A stretch of DNA of 59,811 nt from a virus. Of the stretch, positions 1 to 9,230 are shown one piece after another (position 1 is the stretch's first letter; the number at the start of each line of letters is the position of its first letter). The notes beneath the pieces were generated by a model. The model was not told the origin of the DNA, did no database searches, and saw nothing but the letters and a program-made list of their open reading frames with translations. The stretch is taken from positions 1 through 59,811 of IMG/VR virus record IMGVR_UViG_3300042806_000334; one strand, given 5' to 3'. The position numbers were made by a program, and so were the translations under genes.

Positions 1-2
1 GC

Positions 3-818
3 TTTAAACTTAAAACCATAAAATGGAGAGGGAAGGAGTATGCTAAACACGACTTCTGGCAAATGTGGGAACTAAGAGATGAAACTCTTAATGAAGAAGG
101 GGGAGACGTTGATTTAGAAGTTATTCCAATAACAGATGACAAAATACTTGCTTTGGCTAATGCTCTTGAAGTTGACCCTGCACTGATTGTAAAAAACGAT
201 GATTTAACTGGTAGGGGCTCAAGTTCGGAATATGGTAAAAACTTATATATTGTTATGAATGAAGACCAAGCAGAATATCTTGTACTTGATTCGAGTCAAG
301 CAAGAGATATGGCATATCGAAATGCAAGAGATTTTTACGAATCAGGCGATGCAAACTTAGATGAGTATACAAGTTATGTTGATATAGATGTTTTGATTGA
401 TATTTGGGAAGATAGTGAAAGAGATAGAATTAACTATGACACCGATTCTGATGTATTTGAATCTGCGGTCAGTGAAGATATATTATCAGAAGATGACTTT
501 GCAAAAGATGAAAACGGTAACCCTGACTATGAAAGACCGAAAGAACATGTTGATATTGACGATGTTCGTGAAAAGCTATTAGAAGCAAGATTAGAACGTT
601 ATAGTTCCCCATTTGAATGGATAGAAGACACATACGGAAGAAGAGAAGTATATACTTTTTTAGCGGATAATAACCTTTTTGATTTTGATGCTATTGCTTC
701 AGATGATATTGAAAACAACGGTTATGGTAATTGGTTAGCTCCTTATGACTATAAAGAGATAGACTTAGAAATTCAAGCAGAAAATGGTTTAAACATTTAT
801 GCTTACAGGGTGGCTTAA
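3..818 (+). CDS. Phage virion-associated protein, paralogue A (5' end outside window)
   Basis: The reading frame is open from base 3 with no stop before the first ATG at 63, and the residues upstream of that ATG read as ordinary protein. The gene is therefore treated as running in from the left edge; its true start is not visible. The protein is acidic and mostly helical or mixed. It is a clear tandem paralogue of the next gene: both have a VDLEVI segment near the start, an EYLVLD block, a long acidic middle and a C-terminal YAYRV ending. Similar proteins occur in large phages without known function; I infer an internal head or injected protein from its place in a cassette of mosaic virion-like genes. 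The next gene starts 2 bases after its stop. Confidence 0.7.
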   Translation, partial: FKLKTIKWRGKEYAKHDFWQMWELRDETLNEEGGDVDLEVIPITDDKILALANALEVDPALIVKNDDLTGRGSSSEYGKNLYIVMNEDQAEYLVLDSSQARDMAYRNARDFYESGDANLDEYTSYVDIDVLIDIWEDSERDRINYDTDSDVFESAVSEDILSEDDFAKDENGNPDYERPKEHVDIDDVREKLLEARLERYSSPFEWIEDTYGRREVYTFLADNNLFDFDAIASDDIENNGYGNWLAPYDYKEIDLEIQAENGLNIYAYRVA

Positions 819-820
819 TT

Positions 821-1564
821 ATGAGTGAACTACTTAAAAAGATTAAAAAGCTATTAGAAGAAAAGGAAGGTGTTGATTTAGAAGTCATTGAAATAAGTGA
901 TGAAAGAATTAACCTTTTAGCAAACCACTTAGAAATAAATCCTACAGACATAGTTACTGGTGCAGAGTTTCATAATAGTAAGCATTATGATGACATTTAC
1001 GTTGTTTTAGAAGACCAGTCAGAATATCTTGTTTTAGATGGCGATAAAGCAGAAAGACTTGCCAGGCAGTATGCTGGAGATTATTTTGAAGGAAACAGTG
1101 ATATATCCGAGTACCATTTAGATAACTTTGTTGATACAGCATACTTTAACGATTTTTGGAAGGACAATGAACAAGAAGACTTAAAAAACATGGATGATAG
1201 TGAGCTGTTAGAGCAAGCTGTTTATGCAGATATTTTAACAGAAGCAGACTTTGAAACAAATGAAGCAGGTGATGTAGATTTTGAAAAGCCTAAAGCAAAC
1301 GTAAATATTGGTAATGTTTTTGATGAATTACTTGAACACAGGATGGAACAATATACAGATGGTGTTGATTGGTATATCTCTAACTTTGGAAAAGAAGACT
1401 TTAAACAATTTGTTGAAGATAAAAATCTTCTTGACATAGAGTCAATGATTGACGATGAACTAAGTACTAATGGACGTGGTATTTACCTTGCCACATATGA
1501 TAATCAAGAAATATCTTTAGGAAAGATAAACGGCATAGATATGTATGCTTATAGGGTAGGTTAA
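821..1564 (+). CDS. Phage virion-associated protein, paralogue B
   Basis: This 247-residue acidic protein aligns along its length with the preceding gene product. Shared features are the VDLEVI motif (about residues 17-22), EYLVLD near residue 67, the NGRGIYLATYD stretch near the C terminus and the YAYRVG end. The pair looks like a local duplication that has diverged strongly. No enzyme motif is visible. Stop and start codons are separated by 2 bases on both sides, so it should be translated with its neighbours. Function unknown; head-internal or structural role is inferred from context only. Confidence 0.75.
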   Translation: MSELLKKIKKLLEEKEGVDLEVIEISDERINLLANHLEINPTDIVTGAEFHNSKHYDDIYVVLEDQSEYLVLDGDKAERLARQYAGDYFEGNSDISEYHLDNFVDTAYFNDFWKDNEQEDLKNMDDSELLEQAVYADILTEADFETNEAGDVDFEKPKANVNIGNVFDELLEHRMEQYTDGVDWYISNFGKEDFKQFVEDKNLLDIESMIDDELSTNGRGIYLATYDNQEISLGKINGIDMYAYRVG

Positions 1565-1566
1565 TT

Positions 1567-3408
1567 ATGGAAAACGAAAAAGTAGATTTAGAAGTCCTTC
1601 CAGCTCCAGACTACAAAAAAGATTCTAAACAGTTTATGGCAGGCATTAAAGCCAAAGCAAAAGAACATGGATTGGAAGTTGAATTCATACAAGACATATA
1701 CCCATTAAGACAAGACCCTATTTGGTATACCTCTAAAGGAGCAGTTGCTAGGGTTATTATTAATAAAGACATACATGTTCTTCTTTTGTCAACTGAAGGA
1801 AAGTTATACCTTGATAATAACATAGATATTAAAAGTGAAGATGACTTGGAAACAAATGGAATATTTACCGACGAACAATTAAATGAAGCCTTTGATGCCG
1901 GTGTGTTAGAGATTGACACTAATAGCACTTTCCTTATGGGACTTGTTGATTTAAGAAATGGCTATGGTGATGACTCCATAGATGTTTGGGGATTTGATTA
2001 TAATTATGATGACACTACAAGCTTAGAGGAAGCTTTTAATTTTGATGATTTTATAACTTTTTCACAAGAGTATATAAAACAGAATGAAGAAGAAAGTAAA
2101 TTAAAAGAAGATAAAGAGAACATAGAATTAGAACCAATAGAACAAGTAGATTACAAGAAAGGTTCTAAAGAGTATATGGACTCCTTAAAAGAAGAAGCCA
2201 AACAGTATGGGTTTGAGTTAATACTGCTTGAAGATTTATACCCATTAAGAAAGATGGCAAACTGGTATGATGGTGCGATTGCAGAAATAAAGTACTCAGA
2301 TAAAATTAGTATTATGATTTCTGCCTTCACTGATGATTTTGAAGTTAAATGGGTTGATGGTAATCCTAATGATAGGTTCTCTATGCCAAAAGAATTAGAA
2401 AGTATAGAAATTTTTACTGATGATGATTTGCAAAATTTTATTGACGAAGAGGTTATTGATGTAGATTATTATGGATTTTTCAACTTTTATATTACAGATG
2501 AAGATAGAAACTTTACAGGAACCTATAGTGATGTTATTTATGATACAGACCTTGGATTTGACCAACCATCAAACTTAGATTATGCATTTGACTTTAGAAG
2601 ATATAAAGAAGATGTTATACCTGCATATTTAAAAAGATATGCTAAGCAAGAATTAAATGAGAATAAAGAAGCAATAGCCAGATTTACAGACAAGTTTGGT
2701 AAAGAACTATCTGATAGGTTCTTTAAACTTAAACCAAGACTTAAATCCCCACAAAATGATATATCCCATTGGATGAAGAAAGATGCCAAGGAACTAGACA
2801 CAGTACTATCTGCCTTAGAAAAAACTAAAACAGTCAAACAGAAGGAAGAGGAGTCTAGAGGTGGTACTAAGTTACTATACTCTGATGAAAACTGGTCAGT
2901 TAGAGAAATACAAACCCTTGAAGCAAGTATTAAGTATGGTAAAGATACTAAATGGTGTATTTCTGGTGTAGACTGCGAAACACCTGCAATGTGGAAGAGG
3001 TATACAGAAAACATGCCGGATTTCCCAAAAGACAGCAGTGTATTCATTTTCTTTATAAGAAAGATGTATAGAGACAAGTATGCTGTTCTATTTAATAGGG
3101 ATAGGGGTAATTATATGATTTGGAATGCTATAGATAACCCTACAGCCTTCATTTCGGATGCCCCTAAGGTCAAAGGCTTACCAGACTTCAAAAAGGTTCC
3201 CCAAGAGCTTAAAAAGGCCCTTGCCCGTAGTTTAGATATATCCCCGGCCCAAATTGTAAAAATAAGTGAAAGTTTTGAAGAAATGTATGATGGAGACCAT
3301 TTTGAGAAGTATTTAGTGCAATTTAGGGATGAATCTGATATACTGATATCTAGACATCTTTATAGAAACCCGGACACTGGAGAATTTGATTCTTTAGAGG
3401 ATATGTAA
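1567..3408 (+). CDS. Mosaic virion-like protein with two repeated domains and a TKWCISG domain
   Basis: 613 residues. Two related N-terminal domains each start with a charged linker and a V/I-x-LE motif (VDLEVLPA near residue 6, IELEPIEQ near residue 187). Each then has YKK-(D/G)SK-(Q/E)-(F/Y)M, a PLR motif and a (G/E)IFTD(E/D) motif. A third copy is in the next gene. The C-terminal half holds a separate globular region with KWCISG near residue 462 and a LSD/EDM acidic end; this W-C-containing motif recurs in large phage proteins of unknown role. The architecture looks like a set of cargo domains joined by linkers, compatible with proteolytic maturation in the prohead, which is inference. No catalytic assignment is made. 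Confidence 0.7.
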   Translation: MENEKVDLEVLPAPDYKKDSKQFMAGIKAKAKEHGLEVEFIQDIYPLRQDPIWYTSKGAVARVIINKDIHVLLLSTEGKLYLDNNIDIKSEDDLETNGIFTDEQLNEAFDAGVLEIDTNSTFLMGLVDLRNGYGDDSIDVWGFDYNYDDTTSLEEAFNFDDFITFSQEYIKQNEEESKLKEDKENIELEPIEQVDYKKGSKEYMDSLKEEAKQYGFELILLEDLYPLRKMANWYDGAIAEIKYSDKISIMISAFTDDFEVKWVDGNPNDRFSMPKELESIEIFTDDDLQNFIDEEVIDVDYYGFFNFYITDEDRNFTGTYSDVIYDTDLGFDQPSNLDYAFDFRRYKEDVIPAYLKRYAKQELNENKEAIARFTDKFGKELSDRFFKLKPRLKSPQNDISHWMKKDAKELDTVLSALEKTKTVKQKEEESRGGTKLLYSDENWSVREIQTLEASIKYGKDTKWCISGVDCETPAMWKRYTENMPDFPKDSSVFIFFIRKMYRDKYAVLFNRDRGNYMIWNAIDNPTAFISDAPKVKGLPDFKKVPQELKKALARSLDISPAQIVKISESFEEMYDGDHFEKYLVQFRDESDILISRHLYRNPDTGEFDSLEDM

Positions 3409-3410
3409 TC

Positions 3411-3424
3411 GCTAAATTATATGA
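3411..3424 (+). promoter_or_regulatory. Class 3 (putative late) promoter element
   Basis: GCTAAATTATATGA, 19 bases before the gene at 3443, in the gap after the previous stop. Confidence 0.5.
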
Positions 3425-3442
3425 TAATTATAAGGATTACCA

Positions 3443-5227
3443 ATGGAAAATAACAAAGACCTTCTAAAGTTAATTTACAAACATACTCACATTAAGGATG
3501 AGAATGGGGAAGATGTACCCTTTTTCTGCTTTGTTCGTGACATAGTTGATACTGTTGATTTTGACATGTCTGAAGAACAGATTGCTCAAGTAGCTCTAGA
3601 TAATGGTTATAAAGTTTATAAAGCCTTTCCAGAAGAAACAATGGTAGGTGGTCTTATCCTTTGTGCAGAAGGTTGCCTTAAGGAAGCCATAGACAAGATG
3701 TACCAAGAGTTCTACGGAGAAGTACCAACGATAGAAGAATGGCCTTTAAAAGAAGAAATTAAAGAAGAAAAGGAAGAAGTTGACTTAGAACCATTAAACC
3801 CAGAAGTAGAGGCTAAAAAAGGTTCGGAGCAGTTTATGTCTAAGTTTATAGACAAAGCCGCATCGTATGGTGCCAAAATAGAGTTCTATCAAGGTATTTC
3901 ACCTCAAAGATTAGATTCTATTTGGTACTTTGGTAAAATTGCGTTACTTGAATATAATAATTTTGAAATATTGATTGCTTGCCACGGTGATGTTAAAATG
4001 TTTTTAGATGGGGTTGACGGTGCTTTAAGAGATGCTCAAGACCTAGAAGAAAACGGAATATTTACTGACGAACAGTTAGAGTCAGTTACTCAAGATAATT
4101 CTCTTTATTTTGATGCTGGAAACTGGTTTGATTTCTCCATAAAGAAAAAAAATTCGAGTGTATGGATTTATAGTGATGAGCTTGGTTATGATAATGTGGG
4201 AGATTTAAAAGAAATTTTAGATATAAAATTTTATATTGATATTGTTATACCAGATGTTATAGAAAGATACTATAGAACAAATGAAGGTATTGAATTAGAA
4301 CCCTCTAAAGACTTGCCCTTTAATTATGAAGAGGGACATACTTTAGAAGAGTATATGGACCTGTATGGAAAAGATTATGAAGACGGTTTTATTTGGGACT
4401 ATAGTTTAGAGGACCTTTTATATTATGTACAAGAAGACGGAGAAGAAGAATATAAAGATAGAATTTTTTGGTTAATAGACGACAGGTTCTATGAAATACC
4501 AAAACAGTTTGATGAAAGTTTAACAGAAGAGTCTGAAGATTTATTAGAACCCTCTTTAGTAAGTAAAGTTGCTCATAACATACAACAGGCTTATGAAAAA
4601 TCACATTCATGGGGTAGTATTATTGTTGAAAATGTTGTTTATGTGATTGCAGATGACGTTAGTGGATTTGAAGGTGTGTTATTAGACCCCAATAAAGATT
4701 ATAGAGGAATATGGTCTATTTACAAAATTGAAGGTGATGACACAATGAGTCCTGTAATTCAATATAATGCAAAACCAAGTACGATACAGGATTTGCATTT
4801 AATTGGTAAAGAACCTTTAAGTTATTTTGCAGGAAGAGAAGTTAAACGTTACGCTAATTTTATGGAACTATTTGCTGAATTAGCTCACGATTTTGGTGAT
4901 TCTGAAATATTCTCACCCGAACAATTAACCATCAATGAAGGTAAAAATAAAGACCCAAGACTTGTAAAAGCGGGTGTTTCAGGATACAATCAACCTAAAC
5001 GCACACCCAACCATCCTACTAAGTCACATATTGTTGTGGCTAAAGAGGGTGATAAGATTAAAACAATAAGGTTTGGTGAGCAGGGTGCTAAGACAGCAGG
5101 TAAGCCTAAGAAGGGTGAATCTGAAAGAATGAAGGCTAAAAGAAAGAGTTTCAAAGCTAGACACGCTAAAAACATTAAGAAAGGTAAAATGTCTGCTGCC
5201 TACTGGGCCGACAAAGTAAAATGGTAA
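3443..5227 (+). CDS. Mosaic virion-like protein with basic C-terminal domain
   Basis: 594 residues, preceded by a GCTAAATTATATGA element at 3411 and an AAGGA ribosome site. The middle carries the third copy of the repeated domain seen twice in the preceding gene, introduced by VDLEPLNP near residue 113; another IELEP junction follows near residue 283. The last 90 residues are strongly basic and end in MSAAYWADKVKW. They match from memory a small lysine-rich domain common in large phage head-associated proteins (RFGxQG, then KAKRKSFKARH). A nucleic-acid-facing role inside the head is plausible but inferred. The C terminus overlaps an in-frame ATG at 5221 of the next gene, whose better start is 5239. 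Confidence 0.75.
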   Translation: MENNKDLLKLIYKHTHIKDENGEDVPFFCFVRDIVDTVDFDMSEEQIAQVALDNGYKVYKAFPEETMVGGLILCAEGCLKEAIDKMYQEFYGEVPTIEEWPLKEEIKEEKEEVDLEPLNPEVEAKKGSEQFMSKFIDKAASYGAKIEFYQGISPQRLDSIWYFGKIALLEYNNFEILIACHGDVKMFLDGVDGALRDAQDLEENGIFTDEQLESVTQDNSLYFDAGNWFDFSIKKKNSSVWIYSDELGYDNVGDLKEILDIKFYIDIVIPDVIERYYRTNEGIELEPSKDLPFNYEEGHTLEEYMDLYGKDYEDGFIWDYSLEDLLYYVQEDGEEEYKDRIFWLIDDRFYEIPKQFDESLTEESEDLLEPSLVSKVAHNIQQAYEKSHSWGSIIVENVVYVIADDVSGFEGVLLDPNKDYRGIWSIYKIEGDDTMSPVIQYNAKPSTIQDLHLIGKEPLSYFAGREVKRYANFMELFAELAHDFGDSEIFSPEQLTINEGKNKDPRLVKAGVSGYNQPKRTPNHPTKSHIVVAKEGDKIKTIRFGEQGAKTAGKPKKGESERMKAKRKSFKARHAKNIKKGKMSAAYWADKVKW

Positions 5228-5238
5228 AAGGAGAAATT

Positions 5239-8200
5239 ATGGAAAAACGTATGTCACAAGGAATGTCAATTGAAGACATTGCAGAGAAACACAAAACAGG
5301 TATTAAAGCTATTGAGCTTCAAGTTGAAAAAGGTATTAAAGTTGAAAAAGAACACACTTCAAGTGAAGAAGAAGCTAGAAAAATAGCTATGGACCATCTT
5401 GTAGAAATACCCGACTATTATGATAGACTTTTAGCCATGGAAAAAGATGCTAAGAAAGATTTAGGTGAAGAGAAGAAATTTGCATCAGTTCCTAAAGATA
5501 AGGAATCTGGATTACCTAAAAAGTATGTAGCAGGTCTTTCTAAGTCTACAGCAAAGAAACGTGCTGCACATTGGGACAAAATGGCTAAGAAAAGTGATAA
5601 AGACCCTTCAGCATATAAACCTGCTCCAGGTGATGCCAATGCTAAAACTAAAGAGTCGGAATATACTAAAAAATATCGTCAAATGTATGGAGAAGAAATT
5701 GAATTAGATGAAGCAGCTAATGCTGGATTATCTAAGAAAGCTAAAGAATCAGGTGTTGCTCTTTCAACTTTAAAGAAAGTTTATGCACGTGGAGTAGCAG
5801 CTTGGAACTCTGGGCATAGACCGGGAACAACTCCACAACAATGGGGTATGGCAAGGGTAAACTCTTATATTACAAAAGGTAAAACATATTACACAGCAGA
5901 TAAAGATTTACGTGAAGCTAAAAAGAAACCATCTAAAGCTAGAGATTACAATGCTAAAGCCATGTGGGGTAGAGTTAAGGCTCAAACCTTTAAAGCTAAG
6001 AAAGGAAAAGGAAGCTATACTAGAAGAGCTAAACATAAAGGTATTTATGAAAGCAAAGTACTAACAGAAGGTGCGTCTAACTTTTCAACAATGAAAAACT
6101 TTCCATTACTTGTTTGGGTTGATTATGAAGAAAAATATGCAGAATGGATGGATGAAGCAAGGGACTATGTTGTAGAAAACCATGCAGAAGAGTTTAACAA
6201 TATGTCTGAAGATGAAATTGATGATTTAATTCAAGAAAGAATTGAAGAAATATCTTCCGATTATGACGTTACAATGTTAGATGAAGCAAATAATGAACTA
6301 TCAAACTTAAGAGAAGATGTCGATAGTTTTAATTATGATTTTAGAAACAAATTTGAAACAGATGATGAACCTGTTACCATTCAATCAGGGTACTATGAAG
6401 CATATCAACTTTATGTACCATATGAAAATGGTTTTAACGAAGAACAAAAAGCACACATAGAAGAGTTTTTATACACCATGAAAGAAAAGTATTTCTTAAC
6501 AGAGTTAGGTGGTGGCGGTTATGGTGGTATGGGTTATAAGAAAATAGACTCTGGAAAAGGTCTTAACCAAATAGAAATTGATGTTAAAGATGATGAAGAT
6601 TTAGAAGAAGAATTAGTTCCACCCTCAAAAGAAGTCGTTGATAGCTTTTTAGAAGTGTTAAAAGCTAATGGTTATAACATTGAATCAGTTAGACCTGATT
6701 ATAAAGAAGTATCTCCAGAAGGTGAGGTTCACATTCAAATAAAGAGCAAAGAAAATAAGTTTACAGAAGAAAACTTTGAAAAAGAATATGACAGAATGTC
6801 TGAAGTTATTCATAAATTTGACCCAACCCGTAAATTTCACATTACTTATAGTTTTGGGTTAATGAATGATGGTTTTGCTACTGCTGGTTTAGATGTAAGA
6901 GAAGAATGGGTTGACCCTAAAGCTATGGTCAACTTAGAAGAAGCCTCTAAAGATTTTTCTGGTAAACCAAGTAAAGACGATTTAAAGAAAGCTGCTAAGA
7001 GACACAAGAAAACTGATAAGAAAGGTGCTCGTGGTTGGTTTACAGTTTTAGGTTCAGGTAATGTTCAAAATAACATTAATAGGTTTAATTCCAGAGTCTC
7101 TACAGGTTCTGGTCCACAAACCTCACCTTCATCAGCTGGTTATGTTGCACCAGCAAGTGCTAGTTCATCTGGTGCTGGCTCTGCCCCTGCTGGTTTAGGA
7201 GAAGCTATTGAAGAACAATACTGTCTAACTGAAAAAGTTGAAAAACATGAAACCTTAAACCCAAAATTTTGGGAAGGTGGAAAGTTAAAAGCAGAAGTTG
7301 CTGATAAAATATTTGATATTGTAGACCTATTTGTTGAAGGCTTAGAAGAAAACGGTATTAAAATTATCATTAAAGATATTGTAATTATTGGTTCTAACGC
7401 TTCATACAACTATAGTGATACAAGTGACTTAGATGTTCACCTTATTGTTGATACTGAACAGTTGGAATGTCCTGGTGAACTATATCCATTCCTTTATAGC
7501 TCATATCGTTCTATCTTTAACAAGAAGTATGAAATAGACTTCTATGGTGTTGGTGTTGAATTATTTGTTGATACAGATGAAACTCAAACAGTTTCTAATG
7601 GTATATATAGCCTTAACACTGGTTGGGTTAAAGAACCGGTTAAAGAAAATATTCCAGAATTAGACCAAGAAAAGTTTAATGCAGAGTTTTCAAAGTGGGA
7701 AGATATGTACTTTGAACTGATTAAAGGTGAAAAAGAAATTGGCCCAGATGAAAAGCCTATCGATGTCATGCAAGAATCCTTGGAATCTGAGAAAATTGAA
7801 CAAATTGATGAGTTTATAGAAGATATTTATGAATTAAGAAAGGTTTCATTAAAAACAGATGGAGAATACTCTATCGGTAACCTTGTGTTTAAAGAAATGC
7901 GTTCTTTAGGTTATTTAGACAACTTAAAAGTTTTAAAAAATAAATTAAAGTCTCGTGAGTTATCTCTACAATCAGAACCTATAACAGAAGCATTAGAAGA
8001 AGGCATTGTTTCAACTAAAGCTGAAATTGATAGATTGGCTCAAATGGTTAAACAAGATAAAGGTGGAACCTACCTTATTAATGATAAGGGCGTACCTGAA
8101 AAGCAAGATTTGAAGTCAGGATTTCAAGTTTCTTTCTTTAGACCTGAAATAACCGATGCTGATATTAAGTTAATATTAGAAGTTATTGGTAATAGCTTTG

Positions 8201-8418
8201 GTCAGCAATATCTTGGTTTATATGACGGTTCTGGTGAAATAAGCTATACATTGACAAGCTCTCTCGCCAAAGAAGTAGCTAGAATCTTCAACCAATTCTC
8301 AGTTTGGGACAACGAACTCCAAAAAGACGAGCTTAATGTGTCTCACGATAAGTTGGCTAAGGTTGACTATAAAAAGGCAGCGGAAGAGCTGTCAGTTCTT
8401 CTCGGAAAGAAAAAATAA
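5239..8418 (+). CDS. Large mosaic virion protein with DUF5661-, DUF6321-, DUF5824-like and nucleotidyltransferase-like domains
   Basis: About 1059 residues. ATG 5239 is preferred over 5221 because AAAGGAG lies just upstream of it. In order: a GIKVEKEHT..DHL.EIPDYY segment resembling DUF5661 (residues about 25-70); GLPKKYVAGLSKSTAKKRAAHW with SAYKPAPGDA resembling DUF6321 (about 90-145); GLSKKAKESG..STLKKVY..GHRPGTTPQQWG..RVNS resembling DUF5824 (about 160-225); acidic regions; a Ser/Ala/Gly-rich linker; then GSNASYNYSDTSDLDVHLIVD-type sequence (about 717-737), the signature of a polymerase-beta-like nucleotidyltransferase with the D-x-D pair. Domain names are from memory of these families. 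Modular build and location suggest a virion or cargo protein. Substrate of the transferase domain is unknown. Confidence 0.75.
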   Translation: MEKRMSQGMSIEDIAEKHKTGIKAIELQVEKGIKVEKEHTSSEEEARKIAMDHLVEIPDYYDRLLAMEKDAKKDLGEEKKFASVPKDKESGLPKKYVAGLSKSTAKKRAAHWDKMAKKSDKDPSAYKPAPGDANAKTKESEYTKKYRQMYGEEIELDEAANAGLSKKAKESGVALSTLKKVYARGVAAWNSGHRPGTTPQQWGMARVNSYITKGKTYYTADKDLREAKKKPSKARDYNAKAMWGRVKAQTFKAKKGKGSYTRRAKHKGIYESKVLTEGASNFSTMKNFPLLVWVDYEEKYAEWMDEARDYVVENHAEEFNNMSEDEIDDLIQERIEEISSDYDVTMLDEANNELSNLREDVDSFNYDFRNKFETDDEPVTIQSGYYEAYQLYVPYENGFNEEQKAHIEEFLYTMKEKYFLTELGGGGYGGMGYKKIDSGKGLNQIEIDVKDDEDLEEELVPPSKEVVDSFLEVLKANGYNIESVRPDYKEVSPEGEVHIQIKSKENKFTEENFEKEYDRMSEVIHKFDPTRKFHITYSFGLMNDGFATAGLDVREEWVDPKAMVNLEEASKDFSGKPSKDDLKKAAKRHKKTDKKGARGWFTVLGSGNVQNNINRFNSRVSTGSGPQTSPSSAGYVAPASASSSGAGSAPAGLGEAIEEQYCLTEKVEKHETLNPKFWEGGKLKAEVADKIFDIVDLFVEGLEENGIKIIIKDIVIIGSNASYNYSDTSDLDVHLIVDTEQLECPGELYPFLYSSYRSIFNKKYEIDFYGVGVELFVDTDETQTVSNGIYSLNTGWVKEPVKENIPELDQEKFNAEFSKWEDMYFELIKGEKEIGPDEKPIDVMQESLESEKIEQIDEFIEDIYELRKVSLKTDGEYSIGNLVFKEMRSLGYLDNLKVLKNKLKSRELSLQSEPITEALEEGIVSTKAEIDRLAQMVKQDKGGTYLINDKGVPEKQDLKSGFQVSFFRPEITDADIKLILEVIGNSFGQQYLGLYDGSGEISYTLTSSLAKEVARIFNQFSVWDNELQKDELNVSHDKLAKVDYKKAAEELSVLLGKKK

Positions 8419-8461
8419 CTAAAACCATGTCTTTATTGCCGATATTCAGCGAAATACGTTG

Positions 8462-8475
8462 GCTAAATTATATGA
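8462..8475 (+). promoter_or_regulatory. Class 3 (putative late) promoter element
   Basis: GCTAAATTATATGA, identical over 14 bases to the element at 3411, 24 bases before the gene at 8499. Confidence 0.55.
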
Positions 8476-8498
8476 AGTAAAGAGGGTTAAAAATAACA

Positions 8499-9215
8499 AT
8501 GGAAATGCAAAAGTATATCGATAACATAAAACTAGAACTTACTGGTGGTGTTTTAGAGCTTGAGCTAAGCGACGAAGTCTTAGCCCAGGTTGTGACTAGA
8601 ACCCTACAAGAAGTTCAAAGGTATATTGACTCTACGGAACTTATTACAGTTCCTTTTGCCAGTTGTATTGATTTAACTAGCACTAAGGTAAGCTCTGTCT
8701 CTAGAATCTTTAGAACCGAAGGTTATACAGGTGATACTGCTACTGGTGGACCTACGACTGTATCTGACCCAATGTATGCCCAAATGTGGATGGCATTCAC
8801 TAACGGTGGCACTATGTATAACTTAAATGACTATATTCTTAACTACATGTCTTATAATACACTATTACAATTAAGAAACACAACTACTACTGACCTTGCT
8901 TTTAAGCAAGACCGTCAAACTAACAAACTTTATATTAATCAAGGGTTTGATAAACCTGCTTCTATTACCATTGAATACATCCCTATATTTCAAAGCGTAG
9001 AAGATGTTAAGAGTGATTACTGGACAGATATTATTCAAAGGCTATCCATTGCTCATACTAAGGTTATTCTTGGTAGAGTTAGAGGAAGATATAAACAATC
9101 TAATGCTCTTTGGACTCAAGACTCAGATGAAATGCTCGCAGAAGGTAATGATGAACTAAAAACCTTAAGAGAAACTCTGAGAGTAAATAGTCAAATGATA
9201 TATCCAATGGATTAA
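8499..9215 (+). CDS. Head-tail connector/neck protein (putative)
   Basis: 238 residues, preceded by a GCTAAATTATATGA element at 8462. It starts with an amphipathic helical region (KYIDNIKLELTGG..LELELSDEVL) and ends with a helix-rich segment containing KVILGRVRGRYKQSN. This layout is familiar from adaptor or neck proteins of T4-like gut and marine myoviruses, located between head and tail genes as here. No catalytic motif is visible. The assignment rests on family resemblance from memory and gene order, so the exact connector position is open. Confidence 0.55.
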   Translation: MEMQKYIDNIKLELTGGVLELELSDEVLAQVVTRTLQEVQRYIDSTELITVPFASCIDLTSTKVSSVSRIFRTEGYTGDTATGGPTTVSDPMYAQMWMAFTNGGTMYNLNDYILNYMSYNTLLQLRNTTTTDLAFKQDRQTNKLYINQGFDKPASITIEYIPIFQSVEDVKSDYWTDIIQRLSIAHTKVILGRVRGRYKQSNALWTQDSDEMLAEGNDELKTLRETLRVNSQMIYPMD

Positions 9216-9230
9216 AATAAGGAGAAAAAT

